Below the pieces are notes generated by a model that was given only the letters and a program-made list of their open reading frames with translations, was not told where the DNA came from and ran no database searches. From Polyangiaceae bacterium (lineage in GTDB: Bacteria; Myxococcota_A; Polyangia; Polyangiales; Polyangiaceae), in NCBI GenBank assembly GCA_016715885.1, contig JADJXL010000022.1:261805-325804 (forward strand): a stretch of 64,000 nucleotides of DNA, read 5' to 3'. Both the position numbers and the translations under genes were made by a program. Position 1 is the stretch's first letter. Each line of letters starts with the position of its first letter. Below are positions 1 through 8,725 of the stretch, one piece after another.

Positions 1-1
1 G

Positions 2-247
2 GAGCGTCTACGCAGTCTGCTGGTCGATTGGGAACCGCCGGTGGTAACGCCCGAAATTCGCGAAGCTGCGATGGCTGCTCACCTCACCGAGATGGGGGAG
101 CCACTCGCAGAAAATTGGGATGGACCGGAATTCGAGCCGAAGGACGCACCCCTCGAAGCCATGTTGCCTTGGCCCGAGGGGGGAGAATGGGACGAGGAGG
201 CGTTCCTCGCGGGACGCATGAACGAAGAAGGCAATCAACCGAAATGA
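2..247 (+). CDS. Hypothetical protein, 3' end only
   Basis: An open frame runs in from the left edge and stops with TGA at 245-247, so only the last 81 codons are visible. The fragment is acidic (many Glu and Asp, motifs such as GGEWDEEAFLAG) and shows no recognisable domain, signal peptide or membrane segment. Its stop lies 7 bp from the convergent stop of the HD-Pnk gene. An internal ATG at 101 could be a start, but the frame is open upstream of it. I do not recognise the family. Confidence 0.5.
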   Translation, partial: ERLRSLLVDWEPPVVTPEIREAAMAAHLTEMGEPLAENWDGPEFEPKDAPLEAMLPWPEGGEWDEEAFLAGRMNEEGNQPK

Positions 248-254
248 CCATCCA

Positions 255-1376
255 CTATCGCAACACCACGTCCAAGCGATGCGCTTCCATCAAGCTCGGA
301 ACCTCCCATCGTTCGCTCATGCGGCGAATGACCGCTTCGGGCACGCGTGCCGCTCGCGCGCGATTGTGCGCCAATAACGTGCCCATCGGCGCTTCGACGT
401 ACACGATGTGTATGCGGGCCCCGTAATCGGCCGCGAGCTGTATCAATGGACCGCGACGCTGCCGATTCAGATTCGTCGCATTGTAGATGAATCGTTCTCC
501 GCGCCGAAGATGCTCGCGCACGCGCTCTTTGCCCGCTTGCACGATGGCTCCCTGATTCTCGTCGGGATCGATGTCCATCGAAGCTCGCAAGTCATCGAGC
601 GACACGACGGGCAAATCCGAAAATCGGTCGCGCACGCACGTGTCTTTCCCAGCACCCGGCAATCCACACATCATGATCATTTCGCCACGCGTGTCGTCGT
701 GCACCGGAACGTCCGGCGATCGATTCTCCGAACGGAAATACACCACGCGCGTATGATCGGACGGGAAAACGCGTGGTTTGTCGTAGCACCCCTCTTCGAT
801 GCAAAACGTGCGAAAGAGCTCGATGTTGTCGACGATGCGCTGCATGTCTTGGCATTCGCGCCCGCGAATGTCCGCTTCGGCCACGAGCGCCAAGAGATCG
901 GCGCGACAAACCAGCGAAATCTCGGCGGCCAGGCGCTGCGCGTCGTCTCGCTCGATGAGGTAAAACGGGATTTGGTGATGGCGTATCAAACCGCAAACCA
1001 TTTCACGTAGCGAAAATGGCGCACCAAGCTCCCACAAAAGCCGCCGCGTCAGCATTTCGCCCGCTCGCGAATGCCCCTTGGCCGTAATGCGCCCGTCCGG
1101 CTCCTCCTTCGTCGTGAAAGGCTTGGCGACATCGTGCATCAAACACGCGAGCCATACGGCAGCTCGATCGGCTTCGGATAGCGCACGCCACGCGGGCATT
1201 GCAACGAGCGTCTCGAGGACCATGCGCGTGTGTATCCACACGTTTCCTTCGGCATGATGAATGGGATCCTGCGGGCACGGCTCGAGCGCGCGGACCCAAT
1301 CGAACGTTTGCAGCTCGTCCCAGGGAACGTGAAACGCAGGCGGTAGAGGCGGCTTTACGAGCAAATCGAGTGACAT
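255..1376 (-). CDS. HD-Pnk: HD-domain phosphoesterase fused to 5'-OH polynucleotide kinase
   Basis: A predicted RNA/DNA end-healing enzyme of 373 aa. Residues about 30-200 form an HD domain with metal ligands visible at His49, His81-Asp82, His102 and Asp169; in this family it removes 3'-phosphate or 2',3'-cyclic phosphate ends. Residues 235-373 form a P-loop kinase with Walker A GLPGAGKDT (238-246) and a DDLR motif (261-264) matching the Asp-Asp-x-Arg substrate-binding motif of T4 Pnk. The Walker A has Asp after Lys244 where Ser/Thr is usual, with Thr next. The order matches Runella slithyformis HD-Pnk, which is characterised biochemically. The gene is divergent from an RNA ligase 60 bp away, so the two together could heal and seal broken RNA. 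A generic HD-AAA protein is the less likely alternative. Confidence 0.88.
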   Translation of the reverse strand: MSLDLLVKPPLPPAFHVPWDELQTFDWVRALEPCPQDPIHHAEGNVWIHTRMVLETLVAMPAWRALSEADRAAVWLACLMHDVAKPFTTKEEPDGRITAKGHSRAGEMLTRRLLWELGAPFSLREMVCGLIRHHQIPFYLIERDDAQRLAAEISLVCRADLLALVAEADIRGRECQDMQRIVDNIELFRTFCIEEGCYDKPRVFPSDHTRVVYFRSENRSPDVPVHDDTRGEMIMMCGLPGAGKDTCVRDRFSDLPVVSLDDLRASMDIDPDENQGAIVQAGKERVREHLRRGERFIYNATNLNRQRRGPLIQLAADYGARIHIVYVEAPMGTLLAHNRARAARVPEAVIRRMSERWEVPSLMEAHRLDVVLR

Positions 1377-1436
1377 GGCGAGCTCGCGGAAGATGGGGGA
1401 ACGGAAGTATGCACGAATGACCGTGAATGTGCTAGT

Positions 1437-2099
1437 GTGCGCGACACCGTGTCAGCAAAGTATCCGAGAACCTTTCATTTTCCGTGGTCTCCTGGAGGGA
1501 CGTCGGACGACAAGCGTCTCGCGGACGTGTCGGCGCTGGTGGGCGTCGAGATCGTCGTGACCGAGAAATGTGACGGATCGAATTTGACGTACACGCGGAA
1601 GAATGTTTTTTCGCGCTCGCATTCGGGCCCGCCACCGCATCCGAGCTTCGACTTGGCCAAAGCGACGCACGGACGCATCGCGCATATGATTTCCGAGGGG
1701 ATATCGATCTTTTGCGAGTATTGTTATGCGGTGCATTCCATTACGTATGACGCACTGCCCAATTATTCGCTGGTTTTCGGTGTGCGTGACGACGAATCGG
1801 GGCTTTTCTGGGATTGGGACATGGTCGTGGCGCAAGCCGCGGACTTGGGACTGCCCACGGTGCCGGTTTTGTTTCGAGGTGTCGTCGGGTCCGTGGACGA
1901 ATTGCGAACGCTCGTCGAGCAGCTTTCGCGCGGGTCATCGGTATTCGGTGGTCCGCGCGAAGGCGTGGTGACACGGGTCGCCAGCCAATTTCCTGAAGAC
2001 GCGTTCAGCCATAAGGTGGCGAAATGGGTGCGCAAGGACCACGTGCAAACGGACGAGCATTGGATGCACCAAGCCATCGTGCCTCAGAAGCTTCATTAG
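1437..2099 (+). CDS. RNA ligase, Rnl2-like
   Basis: An ATP-dependent polynucleotide ligase of 220 aa. Nucleotidyltransferase motif I is EKCDGSN, with Lys44 the predicted AMP-accepting lysine. Motif III is the region around IFCEYCYAVHS, motif IV is EGVVTRV, and a motif V-like KVAKWVRK follows near the end. The N-terminal YPRTFHFPWSPGG is typical of this ligase family. The length fits a minimal Rnl2-type catalytic domain without a C-terminal accessory domain. GTG at 1437 is used as the start; GTG at 1449 is an equally good choice, since no clear Shine-Dalgarno sequence precedes either. It is transcribed away from the HD-Pnk gene, so the two may share a control region at 1377-1436. The substrate (a cleaved tRNA or another RNA) cannot be read from sequence. 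Confidence 0.88.
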   Translation: MRDTVSAKYPRTFHFPWSPGGTSDDKRLADVSALVGVEIVVTEKCDGSNLTYTRKNVFSRSHSGPPPHPSFDLAKATHGRIAHMISEGISIFCEYCYAVHSITYDALPNYSLVFGVRDDESGLFWDWDMVVAQAADLGLPTVPVLFRGVVGSVDELRTLVEQLSRGSSVFGGPREGVVTRVASQFPEDAFSHKVAKWVRKDHVQTDEHWMHQAIVPQKLH

Positions 2100-2290
2100 A
2101 AAGTTTGCCCACGTCGAGCGTCAAAAAACTGTCGAATGAAATCTTCGACGTGTTCGTCCGATTGGTTTGACCACCAACGGTATCAGGCATTTCCTGACAC
2201 GTGTAGACGGTAATTACCTGGTTTACATCGCGTCACTTTTTATTGGTAGGATGAGGCCGTCATGGGCGGCGATGCGCCCAGGGGGACCTT

Positions 2291-5200
2291 ATGCCGAAGC
2301 GGATTACGGACGGGCATTCCCGTTCGCTTGGTGCACGTCAGAAGAACAAGAAAGCTGAAAGCGGGCGAACCGTTGGATCTCGCAAGGAAGTGTCGCCGAG
2401 GAAGAAGGCGACGCGCGGCAATTCTGCGCAGGTTGGCCTCGGGTCACTCGATAGACGGCTTTTGCTCGAGGCACTGACGGCGCTCAAGAAAGGCGATTTC
2501 TCGGTGCGATTGCCCTTGGATTGGGAGGGGCTCGACGGGAAAATTGCAGATACGTTCAACGACGTGGTCGAGCTCAATGGGCGTGAAGCGAGCGAGCTGG
2601 AGCGCATGAGCCGCGTCGTCGGCAAAGAGGGGCGTATTGCGGAGCGCGCTTCGGCCGTGGGACTTGGCGGTGCGTGGGGGCAAAAGGTTGCGAGCGTCAA
2701 TGCATTGATCAGCGATTTGGTGCACCCGACGAGTGAAATGGCGCGCGTGATCGGCGCCGTTGCCAAGGGTGACTTGTCTCAAGCCATGGCGCTCGAAGTG
2801 GATGGCCGGCCGCTCGAAGGGGAATTTTTGAGGACCGCGAAGACCGTCAATACGATGGTCGATCAGCTTGGTTCATTCGCATCCGAAGTGACGCGTGTCG
2901 CGCGCGAAGTCGGTACGGAAGGAAAACTCGGCGGGCAGGCGGACGTGAAAGGCGTGGCCGGTACGTGGAAGGATTTGACGGATTCCGTCAACTTCATGGC
3001 CGGCAATTTGACGGCGCAAGTGCGTAACATTGCAGCGGTTACGACGGCCGTTGCGAATGGCGATTTGTCGAAGAAAATTACAGTCGACGTGCGCGGTGAA
3101 ATCTTGGAGCTCAAAGATACCATCAATACGATGGTCGATCAGCTCCGCTCCTTTGCGTCGGAAGTGACGCGCGTTGCGCGCGAAGTCGGTACGGAAGGAA
3201 AACTCGGCGGGCAGGCGGACGTGAAAGGCGTCGCCGGCACGTGGAAAGACTTGACCGATTCCGTCAATTCAATGGCGGGTAACCTGACGAGCCAGGTGCG
3301 TAACATCGCGGCCGTGACGACGGCCGTTGCGAATGGCGATTTATCGAAGAAAATCACGGTCGACGTGAAAGGCGAAATTCTGGAGCTGAAGAACACCATC
3401 AATACGATGGTCGATCAGCTCAATTCGTTTGCGTCGGAAGTGACGCGCGTTGCGCGCGAAGTCGGTACGGAAGGTAAACTCGGTGGTCAGGCCGAAGTGA
3501 AAGGCGTGGCCGGTACGTGGAAAGACTTGACCGACAACGTCAATTCGATGGCCGGTAACTTGACGGTGCAGCTTCGCGACGTGTCGAAGGTCGCGACGGC
3601 CATTGCAAACGGTGACTTGACGCAAAAAATCACCGTCGATGCGCGCGGCGAAATCTTACAAATCAAAAACGTCATCAATACGATGGTCGATCAGTTGAGC
3701 TCCTTCGCGGCCGAGGTGACGCGCGTTGCGCGCGAAGTCGGTACGGAAGGAAAACTCGGCGGTCAGGCGGACGTGAAAGGTGTCGCTGGTACGTGGAAAG
3801 ACTTGACCGATTCGGTCAATTCGATGGCCGGTAACTTGACGGTGCAGCTTCGCGACGTGTCGAAGGTCGCGACGGCCATTGCAAATGGTGACTTGACGCA
3901 AAAAATCACCGTGGATGCGCGCGGCGAAATCTTACAAATCAAAAACGTCACCAATACGATGGTCGATCAATTGAGCTCCTTCGCGGCCGAAGTGACGCGC
4001 GTCGCGCGCGAAGTCGGTACGGAAGGAAAGCTCGGTGGGCAGGCCGAAGTGAAAGGCGTCGCCGGTACGTGGAAGGACCTGACGGATTCGGTCAATTCAA
4101 TGGCCGGCAACCTGACGGCGCAAGTTCGTAACATCGCAGCGGTGACGACGGCGGTCGCCAATGGCGATTTGTCGAAGAAAATCACGGTCGACGTGAAAGG
4201 CGAGATTCTGGAGCTGAAAAACACGATCAATACGATGGTCGATCAGCTCAATTCGTTCGCATCCGAAGTGACGCGCGTGGCGCGCGAAGTCGGTACGGAA
4301 GGCAAATTGGGCGGTCAGGCGGACGTGAAAGGTGTTGCCGGTACGTGGAAGGACCTGACGGATTCGGTCAATTCAATGGCCGGCAACTTGACGGCGCAAG
4401 TGCGTAACATCGCAGCGGTGACGACCGCCGTCGCGAATGGCGATTTGTCGAAGAAAATCACGGTCGACGTGAAGGGCGAGATTCTGGAGCTGAAAAACAC
4501 GATCAATACGATGGTCGATCAGCTATCGGGTTTCGCATCCGAAGTGACGCGCGTTGCGCGCGAAGTCGGTACGGAAGGCAAATTGGGCGGACAAGCCGAC
4601 GTGAAAGGCGTGGCCGGTACGTGGAAGGACCTGACGGATTCGGTCAATTCAATGGCCGGTAACTTGACGGCGCAAGTGCGTAACATCGCAGCGGTTACGA
4701 CGGCGGTCGCCAATGGCGATTTGTCGAAGAAAATCACGGTCGACGTGCGCGGTGAAATCCTGGAGCTGAAGAACACGATCAATACTATGGTGGATCAGCT
4801 ACGTTCGTTCGCGTCCGAGGTGACGCGCGTGGCGCGCGAAGTCGGCACGGAAGGCAAATTGGGCGGTCAGGCAGACGTGAAAGGCGTGGCCGGTACGTGG
4901 AAAGACTTGACCGATTCCGTGAATTTCATGGCCGGCAACCTGACGAGCCAAGTGCGCAACATCGCGGCCGTGACGACAGCCGTTGCCAATGGCGATTTGT
5001 CGAAAAAAATCACGGTCGACGTGCGTGGTGAAATCTTGGAGCTGAAAAACACGATCAATACGATGGTCGATCAGCTCAATTCATTCGCGTCCGAAGTGAC
5101 GCGCGTGGCGCGCGAAGTCGGTACGGAAGGCAAATTGGGCGGTCAGGCAGACGTGAAAGGCGTGGCCGGTACGTGGAAAGACCTGACCGATTCCGTGAAT

Positions 5201-8200
5201 TTCATGGCCGGCAACTTGACGAGCCAAGTGCGCAACATCGCGGCCGTCACGACAGCCGTCGCGAATGGCGATTTATCGAAGAAAATCACGGTCGACGTGC
5301 GCGGCGAAATCCTGGAGCTGAAAAACACGATCAATACAATGGTAGATCAGCTCAATTCGTTCGCATCCGAAGTGACGCGCGTTGCGCGCGAAGTCGGTAC
5401 GGAAGGCAAATTGGGCGGCCAAGCCGAAGTGAAAGGCGTGGCCGGTACGTGGAAAGACCTGACCGATAACGTCAATTCAATGGCCGGCAACTTGACGAAC
5501 CAGGTGCGTGGTATTGCCAAGGTCGTGACGGCTGTTGCCAATGGCGATTTGAAGCGAAAACTATCCGTCGATGCGAAAGGCGAAATCGCGGCGCTCGCCG
5601 ATACCATCAACGGCATGATCGATACGCTCGCGACATTCGCCGATCAGGTGACGACGGTTGCGCGTGAAGTCGGTGTCGAAGGAAAACTGGGCGGTCAAGC
5701 GAGCGTGCCGGGAGCCTCGGGTACGTGGAAGGACTTGACGGTCAACGTCAATCAGCTCGCGGCGAATTTGACGACGCAAGTGCGTGCCATTGCAGAAGTC
5801 GCCACCGCCGTCACGAAGGGCGATTTGACCCGCAGCATCAAGGTCGAGGCGCAAGGCGAGCTCGCGGCGCTGAAGGACACGACCAATGAAATGATCCGAA
5901 ACTTGCGCGACACGACGCTGAAAAATAGCGAACAGGATTGGCTCAAGACGAACCTGGCCAAGTTTTCACGCATGCTCCAGGGGCAAAAGGATTTGCTCGC
6001 CGTCGGCAGGCTCATTCTGTCGGAGCTCGCGCCGGTCGTTTCCGCGCAGCAAGGCGTGTTTTACACGATGGATGTTTCAAAGGAAGAACCGACGCTGAAG
6101 CTTTTGGCGAGCTACGCGTACAAGCAACGCAAACATTCCGACAACAAATTCAGGCTGGGCGAGGGGCTCGTGGGTCAATGCGCGCTGGAAAAGGAGCGCA
6201 TCATGCTCGTCAATGCGCCGCCCGATTACATCACGATCACGAGCGGCCTTGGCGAAGCGGTGCCGGTGAACATCGTCGTATTGCCGGTGCTCTTCGAAGG
6301 CCAGGTCAAAGCGATTCTGGAGCTTGCTTCTTTCGAGCGGTTCAGCCCGACGCACCTTGCATTCCTCGATCAGCTCACCGAATCGATTGGCATCGTGCTC
6401 AACACGATCGAGGCGAACATGCGCACGGAGGACTTGCTGAAGCAATCGCAATCGCTCGCGCGTGAGCTGCAGAGTCAGCAAGAGGAGCTGCGACAAACCA
6501 ATGCGGAGCTTGGCGAAAAAGCGCGGCTTTTGGCGCAGCAAAACGTGGAAGTCGAGCAGAAGAACAGCGAAGTGGAACATGCTCGGCAGGCGCTCGAGGA
6601 GAAGGCAAAGCAGCTCGCATTGACGTCGAAGTACAAGTCCGAATTCCTCGCGAACATGTCGCACGAGCTTCGGACGCCGCTGAACAGCCTGCTGATCCTG
6701 TCCGAGCAGCTTTCGAAGAACACCGAAGGCAATTTGATGGCCAAGCAGATCGACTTTGCGAAGACGATTCATTCGTCGGGCAATGATTTGCTCGCGCTCA
6801 TCAACGACATCTTGGATTTGTCGAAGATAGAGAGCGGTACGGTCGTGGTGGACGTGGGCGAGGTGTGGTTCCGCGATCTCGGCAATTACGTCGAAAGGAC
6901 GTTCCGGCACGTGGCCGAGGCGAAGAAGGTGGAGTTCGAGCTGGATTTCGGGACAAACTTGCCGCGGTCGATTCATACGGATGCGAAGCGATTGCAACAG
7001 GTGCTCAAGAACCTGCTTTCCAACGCGTTCAAGTTCACGGAACGCGGCAAAGTCAGGCTCGAAGTATGCACGGTCTCCGAGGGGTACAGCCGCGAGCACG
7101 AAACGTTGAATCGCGCGGGAGCAGCGATTGCGTTCAGCGTGCACGATACGGGTATCGGCATCTCCTCGGACAAACAGCAGATCATTTTTGAAGCGTTTCA
7201 GCAGGCGGATGGATCCACGAGCCGCAAGTACGGCGGAACGGGTCTGGGCCTCGCGATCAGCCGCGGCATCGCGAACTTGCTGGGCGGGGAGCTGCGTTTG
7301 TCGAGCGTTCCCGGACGAGGCAGCACGTTCACGCTCTACATTCCGCACGTGTACATGGCTCCGCCGCGTACCCAGCGCACGCGATCACAGACGATGGAAG
7401 CGGTAGCGCTACCGCCGAGCCCATTGTTGGAGGTCATATCGCATGACACGCCGCCGGTGGTGCATCGGAGCATCGACGACGAACAGACGGAGATCGGGCC
7501 TGGAGATCGCGCGCTGCTCGTGATCGAAAACGACATCGCGTTCGCGCGGCTCGTCATGGATGTGGCGCGGGAGCGAGGGTTCAAGCCGATCGTGGCGCAC
7601 CGAGGAGCCGAGGCTTTGTCGCGCGCGAGAGAGCGCAAGCCGGCTGCGATGACGCTCGATCTGCGCTTGCCGGACATGGATGGGCTGCGCGTACTCGATC
7701 GGCTGAAGCACGATCTGGGATTGCGACACGTGCCGGTGCAAGTGATCACCACGGACGAAGAACAGCGGGAGCGTGCGCTTCGAAAGGGGGCGATCGACGT
7801 GGTCTCGAAGCCGATTCGGACGCGTGAGGAGCTCGCTTCCGCGATCGACAAGCTGCGTGCGTTCATCGATGCCAAGCAGCGATCGATTTTGCTGGTGGAG
7901 CCGAACCCGCTCGAAATCGAGCACAAGAGCAAGCTTCTCTCGCACGAGTCGGTGGACATCCGCGTCGCGACCACGTTTCAGGAAGCCGTCGACGCGATCG
8001 CACAGGCGCGTCCGGATGTCGTGGTCACGGGGCTCGACCTTCCGGATGGCAATGGTCTGGATCTCGTGACGCGAGCAGGTCTTGCGAACGACATGGGTGT
8101 GCCGATCATCCTGCACGTGCCGCATGGTGCGCCGCCTGCGGAGCAAGAGCGCATCGACAAACTGCTGCATACGGCGGTGCTGAAGCAGAGTCGTTCCGAG

Positions 8201-8680
8201 GAGCGATTGGTCGACGAAGTTGCGCTCTTCTTGCACCTGCGTGTCGATGATTTGCCACCGCAGCGGCGCGCTTGGCTCGAGAAGATCCACGCGTCGCCCG
8301 AGGTGCTCGCGGGCAAACAGGTGCTGATCGTCGACGACGACATCCGCAACATCTTCGCGATGACGACGATCCTCGAGGAGCAGGGGATGAACACGCGTGC
8401 GGCGGAGACAGGGCGCGCAGCGATCACGGTGCTCGAGCAGCACGAGGGGATCGACGTCGTGTTGATGGACATCATGATGCCGGAGATGGATGGTTACGAC
8501 ACGATCCGGGCCATTCGTTCGCGGGAAGCATGGCGCTCGCTCCCGATCATCGCGGTGACCGCGAAGGCGATGAAGGGCGATCGGGAGAAGTGTTTCGAGG
8601 CAGGCGCGACCGACTACGTTGCCAAGCCTGTCGATCCTGAGCAGCTCTTCGCGCGGCTCAGATTTTGGCTGCACCGATGA
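2291..8680 (+). CDS. Giant soluble hybrid histidine kinase with poly-HAMP array and three receivers
   Basis: A 2129-aa sensor kinase with no membrane segment, so probably cytoplasmic. Two degenerate HAMP-like units (about residues 50-190) precede eleven 92-aa HAMP repeats (194-1205), the first ten nearly identical. A GAF domain follows (about 1225-1385), then a Gln/Glu-rich coiled coil and HisKA with phospho-acceptor His1458 in SHELRTPLN. HATPase_c carries NLLSNAFKF, DTGIGI and GGTGLGLAI. Three receivers follow: REC1 (acceptor Asp1790), REC2 with Gly1914 where the acceptor Asp should be, and REC3 (Asp2060). GGGGGA sits just before ATG 2291. The architecture resembles fungal Nik1-type group III kinases and myxobacterial HAMP-array kinases. 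A second hybrid kinase starts 46 bp downstream, probably in the same operon. The stimulus is unknown. Confidence 0.96.
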   Translation: MPKRITDGHSRSLGARQKNKKAESGRTVGSRKEVSPRKKATRGNSAQVGLGSLDRRLLLEALTALKKGDFSVRLPLDWEGLDGKIADTFNDVVELNGREASELERMSRVVGKEGRIAERASAVGLGGAWGQKVASVNALISDLVHPTSEMARVIGAVAKGDLSQAMALEVDGRPLEGEFLRTAKTVNTMVDQLGSFASEVTRVAREVGTEGKLGGQADVKGVAGTWKDLTDSVNFMAGNLTAQVRNIAAVTTAVANGDLSKKITVDVRGEILELKDTINTMVDQLRSFASEVTRVAREVGTEGKLGGQADVKGVAGTWKDLTDSVNSMAGNLTSQVRNIAAVTTAVANGDLSKKITVDVKGEILELKNTINTMVDQLNSFASEVTRVAREVGTEGKLGGQAEVKGVAGTWKDLTDNVNSMAGNLTVQLRDVSKVATAIANGDLTQKITVDARGEILQIKNVINTMVDQLSSFAAEVTRVAREVGTEGKLGGQADVKGVAGTWKDLTDSVNSMAGNLTVQLRDVSKVATAIANGDLTQKITVDARGEILQIKNVTNTMVDQLSSFAAEVTRVAREVGTEGKLGGQAEVKGVAGTWKDLTDSVNSMAGNLTAQVRNIAAVTTAVANGDLSKKITVDVKGEILELKNTINTMVDQLNSFASEVTRVAREVGTEGKLGGQADVKGVAGTWKDLTDSVNSMAGNLTAQVRNIAAVTTAVANGDLSKKITVDVKGEILELKNTINTMVDQLSGFASEVTRVAREVGTEGKLGGQADVKGVAGTWKDLTDSVNSMAGNLTAQVRNIAAVTTAVANGDLSKKITVDVRGEILELKNTINTMVDQLRSFASEVTRVAREVGTEGKLGGQADVKGVAGTWKDLTDSVNFMAGNLTSQVRNIAAVTTAVANGDLSKKITVDVRGEILELKNTINTMVDQLNSFASEVTRVAREVGTEGKLGGQADVKGVAGTWKDLTDSVNFMAGNLTSQVRNIAAVTTAVANGDLSKKITVDVRGEILELKNTINTMVDQLNSFASEVTRVAREVGTEGKLGGQAEVKGVAGTWKDLTDNVNSMAGNLTNQVRGIAKVVTAVANGDLKRKLSVDAKGEIAALADTINGMIDTLATFADQVTTVAREVGVEGKLGGQASVPGASGTWKDLTVNVNQLAANLTTQVRAIAEVATAVTKGDLTRSIKVEAQGELAALKDTTNEMIRNLRDTTLKNSEQDWLKTNLAKFSRMLQGQKDLLAVGRLILSELAPVVSAQQGVFYTMDVSKEEPTLKLLASYAYKQRKHSDNKFRLGEGLVGQCALEKERIMLVNAPPDYITITSGLGEAVPVNIVVLPVLFEGQVKAILELASFERFSPTHLAFLDQLTESIGIVLNTIEANMRTEDLLKQSQSLARELQSQQEELRQTNAELGEKARLLAQQNVEVEQKNSEVEHARQALEEKAKQLALTSKYKSEFLANMSHELRTPLNSLLILSEQLSKNTEGNLMAKQIDFAKTIHSSGNDLLALINDILDLSKIESGTVVVDVGEVWFRDLGNYVERTFRHVAEAKKVEFELDFGTNLPRSIHTDAKRLQQVLKNLLSNAFKFTERGKVRLEVCTVSEGYSREHETLNRAGAAIAFSVHDTGIGISSDKQQIIFEAFQQADGSTSRKYGGTGLGLAISRGIANLLGGELRLSSVPGRGSTFTLYIPHVYMAPPRTQRTRSQTMEAVALPPSPLLEVISHDTPPVVHRSIDDEQTEIGPGDRALLVIENDIAFARLVMDVARERGFKPIVAHRGAEALSRARERKPAAMTLDLRLPDMDGLRVLDRLKHDLGLRHVPVQVITTDEEQRERALRKGAIDVVSKPIRTREELASAIDKLRAFIDAKQRSILLVEPNPLEIEHKSKLLSHESVDIRVATTFQEAVDAIAQARPDVVVTGLDLPDGNGLDLVTRAGLANDMGVPIILHVPHGAPPAEQERIDKLLHTAVLKQSRSEERLVDEVALFLHLRVDDLPPQRRAWLEKIHASPEVLAGKQVLIVDDDIRNIFAMTTILEEQGMNTRAAETGRAAITVLEQHEGIDVVLMDIMMPEMDGYDTIRAIRSREAWRSLPIIAVTAKAMKGDREKCFEAGATDYVAKPVDPEQLFARLRFWLHR
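2870..5905 (+). repeat. Eleven in-frame 276-bp tandem repeats (HAMP units)
   Basis: Eleven head-to-tail units of exactly 276 bp lie within the giant kinase gene, starting at 2870 and then every 276 bp to the unit beginning at 5630. Each encodes 92 aa around VAREVGTEGKLGGQA and GTWKDLT. Units 1-2 and 5-9 carry the core VRNIAAVTTAVANGDLSKK. Units 3 and 4 carry a different core, LRDVSKVATAIANGDLTQK. Unit 10 is mixed and unit 11 is divergent. Such long near-identical repeats can expand or collapse by recombination, or be miscounted in an assembly. Confidence 0.97.
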
Positions 8681-8725
8681 CGGCGAGGGTGCGTCGGGAA
8701 CAACCTCGCGAGTGAGGGGTGGCAA

